From: Pseudomonas gozinkensis
GTDB taxonomy: Bacteria > Pseudomonadota > Gammaproteobacteria > Pseudomonadales > Pseudomonadaceae
Length of the DNA stretch: 64,000 nt
Assembly (NCBI RefSeq): GCF_014863585.1
Contig: NZ_CP062253.1
Location: forward strand, 3,870,501-3,934,500
Direction: 5' to 3'
Numbering within the stretch: position 1 is the stretch's first letter; every line of letters begins with the position of its first letter. A model generated the notes under the pieces. The model searched no databases. It was not told the DNA's origin and was given only the letters and a program-made list of their open reading frames with translations. Position numbers and translations under genes: made by a program. Below, one piece after another: positions 1-8,473 of the stretch.

Positions 1-86
1 AGGACCAAGGGTTCGGCAGCGTAGGTCAATGGCGTGGAAAACAGTGCGCCGGTCAACGCGGCGCGTAGGAAACGGGAGAGCTTCAT
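1..86 (-). CDS. N-terminal end of an exported protein, probably a binding protein (partial)
   Basis: The reverse strand reads MKLSRFLRAALTGALF and continues through a signal-peptide-like hydrophobic stretch to an AEPLVL sequence at the window edge, so only about 28 residues are visible. The start is the ATG at 84-86. The gene is divergent from the sulfonate-type binding protein at 379, so it may be another ABC binding protein or an enzyme of the same uptake system. The mature part lies outside the window and the family cannot be named. Confidence 0.5.
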   Translation of the reverse strand, partial: MKLSRFLRAALTGALFSTPLTYAAEPLV

Positions 87-378
87 GGCAAGTCCTGCAG
101 AAGGGATTTTATAGACCATAACGCTCTTACAAATCAGATTTAAAATTCGATTAACGCATAAGCTCAGCACGGTCCGGCCGTACTGTTGGCCGAGCAACAG
201 TGGCTCGGCACAGTGTTTTCCCTGCAACACTTCAAACCTGCAATACCGGCTTAAAGTCCCGTAAACACGGGACAAGGCGCACATGGCACAGAGCCTGCAA
301 TATTCCACTCATGCAGGAAGCATTCGATAAAAACATCTTTTTGGACATAAGAATCTGTTGCCTTGCCGGAGCGTGCCC

Positions 379-1365
379 ATGAAATCCCTCTTACCGTTTT
401 CCCGCGTCAAAACGCTGCTCGCGGCCTGTGCAGTGGCCCTGAGCCTGCAACCGCTCGCCCACGCCGCCGAAGCGCCGCCCGCCGAAGTGCACCTGGATTA
501 CGCCTATTACTCGCCGGTCAGCCTGGCGCTGAAACATCTGGGCTATCTGGAAAAAGCCCTGCCCCAGAGCAAAGTCAGCTGGGTGCTGAGCCAGGGCAGC
601 AACCGCTCGCTGGAATACCTCAACAGCGGCGGCGTGGATTTCGCCTCGTCGGCCAGCCTCGCTGCCGTGCTCAGCCGGGCCAATGGCAGCCCGATCAAAT
701 CGGTCTACGTCTACAGCCGCGCCGAATGGACTGCGCTGGTGGTGCGCAAGGACTCGCCGATCCAGTCCGTCGCCGACCTCAAGGGCAAGAAAATCGCCGC
801 CACCAAGGGCACCGATCCGTACCTGTTCACCCTGCGCACCCTGCAACAGGCCGGGCTGAAAAAGGACGACGTGGAACTGGTGCACCTGCAACACCCGGAC
901 GGCCGCACCGCACTGGAGAAAGGCGATGTCGACGCCTGGGCCGGCCTCGATCCGCACATGGCCGCCAGTCAGGTGCAGGCCGGTTCGCGCCTGCTGTACC
1001 GCAATCGCGACTTCAACAGCTATGGCGTGGTCAGCGTCACCGAGCAATACGCCAGGCAACACCCGCAAACCATCGACACCGTGATCAAGGCCTATGAACA
1101 GGCTCGCGAGTGGTCGGTGAAGAACCCCGACGAACTGGCCCAATTGCTCGCCAGTGAATCCGGCTTGCCGCTGGACGTGGCCAAACTGCAACTGTCGCGC
1201 ACTGACCTGAGCAGCCCGCAACTGACGGCCAAGGACGTACTGGCTTCGAAAGCGGCCGCGCCGATTCTGGTCTCCGAAGAACTGGTGCGCCGTGGGGTGA
1301 ATGTCGATCAGGTCATCGATCAGTTGATCGACACCGGTTTCCAGCAAGCCGCCGCCGCCCAGTAA
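379..1365 (+). CDS. Aliphatic sulfonate (SsuA-like) ABC transporter substrate-binding protein
   Basis: 328 residues. A signal peptide (MKSLLPFSRVKTLLAACAVA...AHA) is followed by an NMT1/SsuA-type periplasmic fold with VHLDYAYYSPVSLALKHLG, a GSNRSLEYLNSGGVDFA segment that usually contacts the ligand, and a LKGKKIAATKGTDPY hinge region. It should capture a sulfonate or similar oxyanion in the periplasm and pass it to the permease encoded 61 bp downstream. The ATG at 379 is preceded by GGAG with 7-base spacing; an in-frame TTG at 358 lacks a ribosome site and would spoil the signal peptide. No ATPase gene is visible, so it must lie left of the window or elsewhere. The exact substrate is not determined. 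Confidence 0.85.
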   Translation: MKSLLPFSRVKTLLAACAVALSLQPLAHAAEAPPAEVHLDYAYYSPVSLALKHLGYLEKALPQSKVSWVLSQGSNRSLEYLNSGGVDFASSASLAAVLSRANGSPIKSVYVYSRAEWTALVVRKDSPIQSVADLKGKKIAATKGTDPYLFTLRTLQQAGLKKDDVELVHLQHPDGRTALEKGDVDAWAGLDPHMAASQVQAGSRLLYRNRDFNSYGVVSVTEQYARQHPQTIDTVIKAYEQAREWSVKNPDELAQLLASESGLPLDVAKLQLSRTDLSSPQLTAKDVLASKAAAPILVSEELVRRGVNVDQVIDQLIDTGFQQAAAAQ

Positions 1366-1426
1366 CCCATCAGGCTCACAACAGATCCGCGCCCGTCGCG
1401 GATTTGTCGTGAGCGGAGAACCGTCC

Positions 1427-2266
1427 ATGAGCAACGACTTGCCCGCCCGCCTCGCCGCGCCGGCATCACACCGACAAGCCTTGCGGTTGAATCCGCTCTG
1501 GCGCCGGCGTCTCAAGGGCCTGGCCCTGCCGCTGCTGATCGTGATTGCCCTGGAATTCATCGTACGCATCGGCTGGCTGCCGTCCTACCAGATGCCCGCG
1601 CCGAGCGAGATCGCCCTGACCCTCACCGACCTGGCCGAAGGCGCCTTGTGGAAACACATCGGCGCCAGCCTGATTCGCGTACTGCTGGGGTTTGCCATCG
1701 GCGCGAGTCTGGCGCTGGTGTTCGCCGCATGGGTCGGCCTTAGCCGCGAAGCCGAGGCCTATCTGGAACCGACTTTCGCCGCGCTGCGCTCGATTCCCAG
1801 CCTGGCCTGGGTACCGCTGTTGCTGCTGTGGCTGGGGATCGACGAGACCTCGAAAATCGTCCTGATCGCCATCGGCGCTTTCTTTCCGGTGTACGTCAAC
1901 GTGGTCGCGGCGATCCGCAACATCGACCGCAAACTGGTGGAAGTCGGGCACATCTACGGTTTCAGCCCGCTGCAACTGGTGCGACGGATTCTGCTGCCCG
2001 CCGCCCTGCCCGGCCTGTTCACCGGATTACGCAGCGGCATGAGCCTGTCGTGGATGTTTCTGGTGGCGGCCGAACTGATCGCCGCGACCAAGGGGCTGGG
2101 TTACCTGCTCAGTGACGGTCGCGAAACGTCGCGGCCGGACATCGTGCTGGCCGCGATCATCGTCCTCGCGCTGCTGGGCAAACTCAGCGACGGCCTGTTG
2201 GCCGTGCTGGAACGCCGCTGGCTGATCTGGCGCGACGCCTTCACCGGCCAGGGCAGCAAGGATTGA
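1427..2266 (+). CDS. ABC transporter permease, SsuC/TauC-like
   Basis: 279 residues, about six membrane helices. The BPD_transp_1 core carries the EAA-type loop near residues 165-190 (VEVGHIYGFSPLQLVRRILL), which docks the ATPase. PSYQMPAPSEI near residue 50 is characteristic of sulfonate/taurine/nitrate permeases. It forms the inner-membrane channel for the binding protein just upstream. The ATG at 1427 follows GCGGAGAA; an in-frame GTG at 1409 is less likely. A GC-rich hairpin (about 1385-1403) sits between the two genes and may stabilise or attenuate the message. Confidence 0.85.
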   Translation: MSNDLPARLAAPASHRQALRLNPLWRRRLKGLALPLLIVIALEFIVRIGWLPSYQMPAPSEIALTLTDLAEGALWKHIGASLIRVLLGFAIGASLALVFAAWVGLSREAEAYLEPTFAALRSIPSLAWVPLLLLWLGIDETSKIVLIAIGAFFPVYVNVVAAIRNIDRKLVEVGHIYGFSPLQLVRRILLPAALPGLFTGLRSGMSLSWMFLVAAELIAATKGLGYLLSDGRETSRPDIVLAAIIVLALLGKLSDGLLAVLERRWLIWRDAFTGQGSKD

Positions 2267-2319
2267 ACCGTGCAACTAAGCTGAAACCTTCAGGCAGGTG
2301 TTCGCCGGAGGGTCGGCCG

Positions 2320-3000
2320 ATGTGCGGAAGACTGTCGCAATACCGCGGCATCCACGATTTCGTCGCGGTGCTGAGCATTCCCGATGCGCTGATCAATCAC
2401 GTCGGCGACGCGCCGCTGGCGCATTACAACGCTGCGCCCACGACGTCACTGGCGATCCTTCATCAGCACCAACAACGTTTGTACGCCGAGAATCTGCGCT
2501 GGGGCTGGCGCCCGCACTGGGCCAAGGATCGCGCCGCGCCAATCAACGCGCGGGTGGAAAAAGTCGCCCACGGGCCGTTCTTTCGAGCGATCTGGCGTCA
2601 TCGGCTGATCGTGCCGGTCGACAACTGGTTCGAGTGGGTCGACGGGCCCGACAAGAGCCGACAACCGTGGCTGATTCGTCGCGCCGATCATCAACCGGTT
2701 TTCTGCGCCGCCATCGGCCAGTTTCCGACACCCGGTGAACCTCCACGGGAAGACGACGGCTTCGTCATCATCACCGCCAACAGCGAAGGGGGCTTGCTCG
2801 ATGTCCATGACCGACGCCCCATCGTGCTCCGCACTGATTGCGTGCACGAGTGGCTCGATCCCGCCACGCCCCCGGAGCGTGCCGAGCAGATGCTGCTGTT
2901 CGAGGCCCAAGCCAGCGAAGCATTCCAGTGGCACAAAGTCGGCAAAGCGGTGGGCAACTCCCGCAATCAGGGCGAAGAACTGATTGTGCCGGTAGCGTAA
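2320..3000 (+). CDS. SRAP-domain protein (YedK/HMCES-like abasic-site sensor)
   Basis: 226 residues. The protein starts MCGRLSQY, so that after removal of Met the catalytic Cys2 is N-terminal, as in E. coli YedK and human HMCES. The other expected residues are present: Asn in INARVEK (residue 77), Glu in VPVDNWFEW (residue 105) and His in DVHDRRPIVL (residue 163). The family crosslinks covalently to abasic sites in single-stranded DNA through a thiazolidine and shields them. The start at 2320 is fixed by the need for Cys2; longer in-frame starts upstream would bury it. It follows the permease gene by 53 bp but is functionally unrelated. Confidence 0.9.
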   Translation: MCGRLSQYRGIHDFVAVLSIPDALINHVGDAPLAHYNAAPTTSLAILHQHQQRLYAENLRWGWRPHWAKDRAAPINARVEKVAHGPFFRAIWRHRLIVPVDNWFEWVDGPDKSRQPWLIRRADHQPVFCAAIGQFPTPGEPPREDDGFVIITANSEGGLLDVHDRRPIVLRTDCVHEWLDPATPPERAEQMLLFEAQASEAFQWHKVGKAVGNSRNQGEELIVPVA

Positions 3001-3252
3001 ATAAATGCCGGTGCGGTGCGTTATCAAGAACAGGAATCCACGAATTGAATCCTGCGCGTTACACGCGGTGTTTCATTCGCGAAACAGGGAGCTGAAACAG
3101 TCGTTTGAGTGAACTAACCGCCTGTCTGACATTTCAATCGTCATACATACTTTTAGAAACACTACGGATAGCATGCGCGCCGCATTTCCTATTGGCATAC
3201 CAGTTGACCAAAGAGTCAGCAAAACCAGGAATACCCCACAAACTAACAAGCC

Positions 3253-3540
3253 TTGCAGAGAACTAAGTTGCGCGACGATTTTGCAATCAAACAGGTCACA
3301 GGCCTGGAGTGTATTCATCTGTCCACGACAGAACGCTTTCAACTCGACTGTTTTATCGGCCACTACATAAAGACTCGAAACCTGCGTGACGTACCCGATA
3401 TCGACCGCATCCTGCGCGCCACCCTCGAAAGCTATCCCTGCCACCCGCCGGTGATGGTCAACGAGTTGAATGCCTGGATCGACAAGACCTTGGGTTATCG
3501 GGCCTCCCACCCCGATTTCACGCAGCTGGACGATCTTTGA
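3253..3540 (+). CDS. Hypothetical protein, uncertain start
   Basis: An open frame of up to 95 residues without a recognised domain. The C-terminal two-thirds (ECIHLSTTERFQLDCFIGHY, then DIDRILRATLESYPCHPPVM and a WIDKTLGYRASHPDF stretch) has plausible amphipathic helices and ends directly before a strong terminator, which supports a real gene. No ATG occurs in frame; TTG at 3253 or 3268 are the candidate starts and neither has a good ribosome site. The upstream region 3001-3252 shows nothing else. It could be a short orphan gene or the tail of a decayed one. Confidence 0.45.
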   Translation: MQRTKLRDDFAIKQVTGLECIHLSTTERFQLDCFIGHYIKTRNLRDVPDIDRILRATLESYPCHPPVMVNELNAWIDKTLGYRASHPDFTQLDDL

Positions 3541-3543
3541 TGA

Positions 3544-3579
3544 AACGAAAAAGCCCCGCAATCGCGGGGCTTTTTCGTT
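3544..3579. terminator. Perfect bidirectional rho-independent terminator
   Basis: A 16-bp perfect inverted repeat (AACGAAAAAGCCCCGC, 4-base loop AATC, and its complement) with A and T tracts at both ends. It separates the convergent genes ending at 3540 (+) and 3587 (-). Confidence 0.9.
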
Positions 3580-3586
3580 GTGGCGT

Positions 3587-3733
3587 TCAGGGTCTCAGGG
3601 GGCGTTCCTGATCACGGTCGGACAACTCGCGGCTGTCGTCATGCTTCCAGGTCTGCTCCTTGTGTTTCTCCCGCTCGATTTCTTCTTCACTCGGTTCGTC
3701 ATCTTCTTCGGGACGTTTCTGCTCGGTTGCCAT
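3587..3733 (-). CDS. Small, highly charged hypothetical protein (48 aa)
   Basis: 48 residues starting MATEQKRPEEDDEPSEEE, then IEREKHKEQTWKHDDS and ending QERPLRP. It is rich in Glu, Asp, Lys and Arg, with no hydrophobic segment, so probably cytosolic and disordered. The ATG at 3731-3733 is preceded on the reverse strand by GCGAGGTGAAC, an excellent ribosome site. The stop lies just before the bidirectional terminator. I do not recognise the family. It is divergent from nothing and lies downstream of azlD by 41 bp, so it may be read with azlCD. Confidence 0.65.
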   Translation of the reverse strand: MATEQKRPEEDDEPSEEEIEREKHKEQTWKHDDSRELSDRDQERPLRP

Positions 3734-3773
3734 GTTCACCTCGCTAATGGAATTCATCCATTAAGCGTAGAAC

Positions 3774-4088
3774 TTAAAGCCACCAGCGCAATAGAAAGAA
3801 GAACGCCATGCTCAATAGCATGCTGAGCAACGTATTGCGTGTGTAAATCACCAGCCCGATTGCCACTAACGAACTCAGCAGATAAGGGTTATCCCATTGC
3901 AGATTCAGCTGTTTGTCCGGCATGAACACAATCGGCCCGCAAATCGCGGTCAACATGCCCGGCACGGCAAAACCGAGAAACTGCCGCGCGTTGCTGCTCA
4001 GGCGCACCGGCAAACGTGGTTCGAGGAACACGTAACGGTTGAGGAACACCAGAATTCCCATGCCGATAATCACTGCCCAGACCATCAT
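3774..4088 (-). CDS. azlD: AzlD family branched-chain amino-acid exporter subunit
   Basis: 104 residues with four hydrophobic helices, starting MMVWAVIIGMGILVFLNRYV and containing the AzlD-type PRLPVRLSSNARQFLGFAVPG motif near residue 30. AzlD is the small partner of AzlC in exporters of branched-chain or aromatic amino acids. Its ATG overlaps the azlC stop codon (ATGA, 4085-4088), indicating translational coupling. Longer frames upstream are part of azlC read out of frame. Confidence 0.85.
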   Translation of the reverse strand: MMVWAVIIGMGILVFLNRYVFLEPRLPVRLSSNARQFLGFAVPGMLTAICGPIVFMPDKQLNLQWDNPYLLSSLVAIGLVIYTRNTLLSMLLSMAFFFLLRWWL

Positions 4089-4783
4089 GTGCGCTCCCGA
4101 TACAGCTTGTTGCAGATAAACCCGGCGGTCATGCCGGCAAGACCCGACAGCACCAGCGCCGAACCCCATTGCCAGTAACTGAACAACACCGAGCAGAACA
4201 GCGACACCGCCACGCAGACCACCGTCGGCACATTGCGCACCACCGGGGTGATCAGGGCGATGAAAGTGGCGGCAATCGAGAAGTCCAGCCCCAGGTGTTC
4301 AAGCCCCGGGATGCTGCTGCCGAGCACAATGCCGGCCAGGGTGAAGAGGTTCCAGGCGATGTAGAACGTCAGGCCGACGCCCAGGGCGTACCAGCGGTTG
4401 AACTGCTGCCGATCATGCTGACTGGTCAGGGCAAACAGCTCATCGGTGAGCAAAAAGCCCAGGCCAATACGCCAGCGACCCGGCAACGGCGAAATCACGT
4501 GGCGCATGCTCATGCCGTAAAGCAAATGCTGCGAAGTCAGCAGCAGCGTGGTCAGCAGAATCGAGAAAATCCCTGCGCCGCCCTTGAGCATGCCGATTGC
4601 CACCAATTGCGCAGCGCCGGCGAACACGATGCTCGACAGGCCCTGCCCTTGCAGCGGTGTGAGGTTGGCTTCGATCGCCATGGAGCCGGCCAGCAGCCCC
4701 CAAGGCGCGGTTGCCAGGGATAACGGCATGATCGCCGCGGCTCCGCGAAGAAAGGCACTGCGCGGCATTAATGAGTCAGACAT
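4085..4783 (-). CDS. azlC: AzlC family branched-chain amino-acid exporter subunit
   Basis: 232 residues, predicted integral membrane protein. AAAIMPLSLATAPWGLLAG and SSIVFAGAAQLVAIGMLKGG are characteristic AzlC segments, followed by LLLTSQHLLYGMSMR. With AzlD it exports amino acids across the inner membrane. The ATG at 4781-4783 (MSDSLMPRS) is preferred over an in-frame TTG 12 bases upstream. The two genes form an operon with a 4-base overlap. No adjacent Lrp-type regulator is visible. Confidence 0.87.
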   Translation of the reverse strand: MSDSLMPRSAFLRGAAAIMPLSLATAPWGLLAGSMAIEANLTPLQGQGLSSIVFAGAAQLVAIGMLKGGAGIFSILLTTLLLTSQHLLYGMSMRHVISPLPGRWRIGLGFLLTDELFALTSQHDRQQFNRWYALGVGLTFYIAWNLFTLAGIVLGSSIPGLEHLGLDFSIAATFIALITPVVRNVPTVVCVAVSLFCSVLFSYWQWGSALVLSGLAGMTAGFICNKLYRERT

Positions 4784-4938
4784 AACACGCTTCAACCGTG
4801 GGACAAGGCACCGGACTCTGCCAGCAAACGCCAGTTCATGGCTTGAACAATCTTGCGCAGTTGGCGCAAATCCTTCCTTCCGTCAGTCGCTTACCGGCGT
4901 AACATGGCAAGCATTCACACACGCGTCAGGGAGACGAC

Positions 4939-5325
4939 ATGCTGTATCGAATAGCCGCCGACGGGCTGGTGCTGTTTCATTTGCTGTTCATTCTGTTCGT
5001 GTTGTTCGGCGGGCTGCTGGTGCTCAAGTGGCCGCGGCTGGTCTGGCTGCATTTGCCGGCGGCGGCCTGGGGTGTGGCGGTCGAGGTGTTGCACCTGACC
5101 TGTCCGCTGACCTATTGGGAAAACCTGATGCGCCACGCTGCCGGGCAGACCGAATACGCGGGTGGTTTCATCGAACATTACGTCTGGCCGATCATCTACC
5201 CGGCCGGGCTGACGCCGCAGATTCAGTTGCTGCTGGGCAGCGTAGTGCTGGTGGTCAACCTGCTGGTCTACGGGCGCCTGATTCGCCGCTGGAAACTGCG
5301 TCGCGCCGCGCGCATTCCGTTCTAG
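4939..5325 (+). CDS. DUF2784 family membrane protein
   Basis: 128 residues with about four membrane segments. The start MLYRIAADGLVLFHLLFILF, the central CPLTYWENLMRHAAG and the C-terminal HYVWPIIYP are typical of DUF2784 proteins, whose function is unknown. CAGGGAGACG precedes the ATG. The stop overlaps the stop of the convergent DUF3087 gene by 4 bases, so the two genes share no terminator. Confidence 0.8.
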   Translation: MLYRIAADGLVLFHLLFILFVLFGGLLVLKWPRLVWLHLPAAAWGVAVEVLHLTCPLTYWENLMRHAAGQTEYAGGFIEHYVWPIIYPAGLTPQIQLLLGSVVLVVNLLVYGRLIRRWKLRRAARIPF

Positions 5326-5843
5326 CGCGCTTTCAAGGTTTCCAGCCAGGCCGGATCGAGGCGCGTCTGATCGGTGTCCAGACCGAGCGCCTCCATCCGC
5401 GCCTTGTGCGCTTCGACTTCCCGGTGCAATTGCGCGTGATCGCTGGAGTTGCCGTCCAGTTCATGCATCTGGGTCAGCCCCAGGTGATAGAAGCGCAATA
5501 CCTTCATCGCCACCGGATCACCCTTCTCCACCGCCGCCGTCACCTGATGCATCACGTTGGTGACGCTCATCAGGCTGCGCTTGAGCCGCCAGCCGTACAC
5601 CGCCGGAGCCATCCAGGTCTGATTCCAGAAACGCCCGCGCAGCAACGCCGCCGTCAGCAGAAATGCGCCAAACACCCCGCCGACATTGAACCGCAGATTA
5701 TCCCCGCCCGGCTCGCCGAACAGCGCCACCGCCGCCGTCGAAAACGCCATCGCCAGCACCAGAAACAGCACCGCGATGATCAGCGTGCTGCGCCGGGTCT
5801 GCTGGCGATAAGTGATGGCATCGATCGGTTGAATCTCGAACAT
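5322..5843 (-). CDS. DUF3087 family membrane protein
   Basis: 173 residues. Residues 1-75 hold two membrane helices (STLIIAVLFLVLAMAFSTAA and GGVFGAFLLTAALLRG), and the rest is a cytosolic, largely helical domain with a histidine-rich stretch (FYHLGLTQMHELDGNSSDH). The start MFEIQPIDAITYRQQTRRS matches what I know of the Pseudomonas DUF3087 family. Function unknown. It is convergent with, and overlaps by 4 bases, the DUF2784 gene. The 210 bp between it and ppnN hold only promoter-type sequence. Confidence 0.75.
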   Translation of the reverse strand: MFEIQPIDAITYRQQTRRSTLIIAVLFLVLAMAFSTAAVALFGEPGGDNLRFNVGGVFGAFLLTAALLRGRFWNQTWMAPAVYGWRLKRSLMSVTNVMHQVTAAVEKGDPVAMKVLRFYHLGLTQMHELDGNSSDHAQLHREVEAHKARMEALGLDTDQTRLDPAWLETLKAR

Positions 5844-6053
5844 CGCGACAGGCTTCCATGGCTTGAGTTAAAAAGAGGCTGCGCATTATCGCCTCTGAGG
5901 CGGATTTAGCTATGCTGGAGCGCCTTTTCATCTTTTCAACGTCCAACGGGGACATGGCGATACCACGCAGATCGTGCCATCTTCATTCATGGATACACAC
6001 TATTCGGATGCCATTGGCCATGCCGGCAATGACATCGTTTTAAGGATCACTGC

Positions 6054-7427
6054 ATGACCCAACGACACGTAATCAATGCCTCGGTCAGCCCAAAAGGCAG
6101 CCTCGAAACCCTTTCCCAGCGTGAAGTTCAGCAACTGAGCCAGGCCGGAACCGGCAGCACCTACACCCTCTTTCGCCAGTGCGCCCTGGCAATCCTCAAT
6201 ACTGGCGCCCATGTCGACAACGCAAAAACCATTCTTGAAGCCTATAAAGACTTCGAGATCCGCATCCACCAGCAGGATCGCGGCGTGCGCCTGGAACTGC
6301 TGAACGCTCCGGCCGACGCCTTCGTCGACGGCGAAATGATCGCCAGCACCCGGGAAATGCTGTTCAGCGCCCTGCGCGACATCGTCTACACCGAGAACGA
6401 ACTCGATGCCTTGAGCATCGACCTCAGCACCTCCCAGGGCATCAGCGACTACGTCTTCCACCTGCTGCGCAACGCGCGCACCCTGCGTCCGGGCGTCGAA
6501 CCGAAAATCGTCGTGTGCTGGGGCGGCCACTCGATCAACACCGAAGAATACAAATACACCAAGAAAGTCGGCCACGAACTGGGCCTGCGCAGCCTCGACA
6601 TCTGCACCGGCTGCGGTCCCGGCGTGATGAAAGGCCCGATGAAAGGCGCGACCATCGCCCACGCCAAGCAACGTATTCACGGTGGCCGTTACCTCGGTCT
6701 GACCGAGCCGGGCATCATCGCCGCCGAAGCGCCGAACCCGATCGTCAACGAGCTGGTGATCCTGCCGGACATCGAAAAACGCCTGGAAGCCTTCGTCCGC
6801 GTCGGCCACGGCATCATCATCTTCCCGGGCGGCGCCGGCACCGCCGAAGAGTTCCTGTACCTGCTGGGCATCCTGATGCACCCGGACAACGCCGGCCTGC
6901 CGTTCCCGGTGATCCTGACCGGGCCGAAACATGCCGCGCCGTACCTGGAACAACTGGACGCCTTCGTCACCGCCACCCTCGGCGAAGCGGCGAAAAAGCA
7001 CTACGAAATCATCATCGACGATCCGGCCGAAGTGGCCCGGCAGATGACGGCGGGCCTCAAGGCTGTGAAGCAGTTCCGCCGCGAACGCGCCGACGCGTTC
7101 CACTTCAACTGGCTGCTGAAGATCGACGAAGGCTTCCAGCGCCCGTTCGACCCGACTCACGAAAACATGGCCAACCTCAAGCTGCACCGTGACCAGCCGC
7201 CCCATGAACTGGCGGCCAACCTGCGCCGCGCGTTCTCCGGGATCGTCGCCGGCAACGTCAAGGACAAGGGCATCCGCCTGATCGAAGAACACGGCCCGTA
7301 TCAGATCCGTGGCGACGCCGCGATCATGCAGCCGCTGGATCTGCTGCTCAAAGCCTTCGTCGCCCAGCACCGGATGAAACTGCCGGGCGGCGCGGCGTAT
7401 GTGCCGTGCTATCGCGTAGTGTCCTGA
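6054..7427 (+). CDS. ppnN: Nucleotide 5'-monophosphate nucleosidase PpnN (LOG family)
   Basis: 457 residues, as in E. coli PpnN (YgdH, 454 aa). The Rossmann-like LOG core shows CWGGHSINTEEYKYTKKVG (about 155-173), TGCGPGVMKGPMKGA (185-199) and the hallmark PGGAGTAEE motif (258-266), which binds ribose phosphate and carries the catalytic Glu. N- and C-terminal extensions beyond the core fit PpnN rather than the short cytokinin LOGs. It cleaves purine and pyrimidine monophosphates to base plus ribose 5-phosphate; the E. coli enzyme is activated by ppGpp. It stands alone, with a REP doublet downstream. Confidence 0.9.
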   Translation: MTQRHVINASVSPKGSLETLSQREVQQLSQAGTGSTYTLFRQCALAILNTGAHVDNAKTILEAYKDFEIRIHQQDRGVRLELLNAPADAFVDGEMIASTREMLFSALRDIVYTENELDALSIDLSTSQGISDYVFHLLRNARTLRPGVEPKIVVCWGGHSINTEEYKYTKKVGHELGLRSLDICTGCGPGVMKGPMKGATIAHAKQRIHGGRYLGLTEPGIIAAEAPNPIVNELVILPDIEKRLEAFVRVGHGIIIFPGGAGTAEEFLYLLGILMHPDNAGLPFPVILTGPKHAAPYLEQLDAFVTATLGEAAKKHYEIIIDDPAEVARQMTAGLKAVKQFRRERADAFHFNWLLKIDEGFQRPFDPTHENMANLKLHRDQPPHELAANLRRAFSGIVAGNVKDKGIRLIEEHGPYQIRGDAAIMQPLDLLLKAFVAQHRMKLPGGAAYVPCYRVVS

Positions 7428-7479
7428 CACCATCAATGCGTAAGCCTGGAGAGCCATTCTTCAGGCCATCCCCTAACAC

Positions 7480-7569
7480 TGTGGGAGCGGGCTTGCCCGC
7501 GAAGGGGCCAGCGAATTCAGCATCTTTGTTGACTGACGAACCGCTTTCGCGAGCAAGCTCGCTCCCATA
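7480..7569. repeat. REP doublet (REPIN), GTGGGAGCGGGCTTGCCCGCG type
   Basis: Two palindromic REP units face each other: TGTGGGAGCGGGCTTGCCCG at 7480 and the inverted CGCGAGCAAGCTCGCTCCCA near 7549-7568. This is the common extragenic REP family of the P. fluorescens group. It lies between ppnN and the response-regulator gene. Related doublets occur at 27533 and 53727. Confidence 0.88.
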
Positions 7570-7584
7570 AAAAGAGTGTGAACC

Positions 7585-8322
7585 ATGGATCACATCAACC
7601 ACATCCTGATCGTCGACGATGACCGCGAGATCCGCGAGCTGGTCGGCAATTACCTGACCAAGAACGGCCTGCGCAGCACCGTGGTCGCCGACGGCCGGCA
7701 GATGCGCAGCTTTCTGGAAGCCAACACCGTCGACCTGATCGTGCTCGACATCATGCTCCCCGGCGATGACGGGCTGGTGCTGTGCCGCGAGTTGCGCGCC
7801 GGCAAGCACAAGGCGATCCCGATCCTGATGCTCACCGCCCGCGACGACCAGACCGACCGCATCCTCGGCCTGGAAATGGGCGCCGACGATTACCTGACCA
7901 AACCCTTCGCTGCCCGCGAACTGCTGGCGCGGATCAACGCCGTGCTGCGCCGCACGCGAATGCTGCCGCCCAATCTGCTGATCACCGAAACCGGGCGTCT
8001 GCTCGCGTTCGGCCGCTGGCGCCTGGACACCACCGCCCGCCACCTGCTCGATGAAGACAACACCATGGTTGCCCTCAGCGGCGCCGAGTATCGCTTGCTC
8101 CGGGTGTTTCTCGACCACCCACAACGGGTGCTCAGCCGCGACCAGTTGCTCAATCTGACTCAGGGTCGCGACGCCGACCTGTTCGACCGCTCCATCGATT
8201 TGCTGGTCAGCCGCCTGCGTCAGCGTCTGCTGGACGACTCCCGCGAGCCGACCTACATCAAGACCGTGCGCAACGAGGGGTATGTTTTCTCCTTCGCCGT
8301 GGAGATGCTCGCCGAATCCTGA
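7585..8322 (+). CDS. OmpR-family response regulator (orphan)
   Basis: 245 residues. The receiver domain (1-120) has the acidic pair D11/D12, the phosphoacceptor D55 in LIVLDIMLPGDDG, T-A-R in LMLTARDD and the LTKPF lysine. The C-terminal winged helix (about 145-240) ends with KTVRNEGYVFSFAVE, the wing of OmpR/PhoB-type DNA-binding domains. No histidine kinase lies on either side, so its sensor must be elsewhere. The next gene, the 45-bp-repeat exported protein, begins 151 bp downstream on the same strand and is a candidate target or cotranscript, though the gap suggests its own promoter. Confidence 0.88.
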   Translation: MDHINHILIVDDDREIRELVGNYLTKNGLRSTVVADGRQMRSFLEANTVDLIVLDIMLPGDDGLVLCRELRAGKHKAIPILMLTARDDQTDRILGLEMGADDYLTKPFAARELLARINAVLRRTRMLPPNLLITETGRLLAFGRWRLDTTARHLLDEDNTMVALSGAEYRLLRVFLDHPQRVLSRDQLLNLTQGRDADLFDRSIDLLVSRLRQRLLDDSREPTYIKTVRNEGYVFSFAVEMLAES

Positions 8323-8473
8323 CGGATTTGTATCACTCTGTATAAATTCGCCGCGCAGATACGTAATCCGTGTTTTCGGGCCGCAACACCACATATCAGC
8401 GATACACCCTCGCGTTTGAATGAACCCACCAGAAAGCACTGGTTCACTCATCTCAAACGCAAGGAGAAGCACC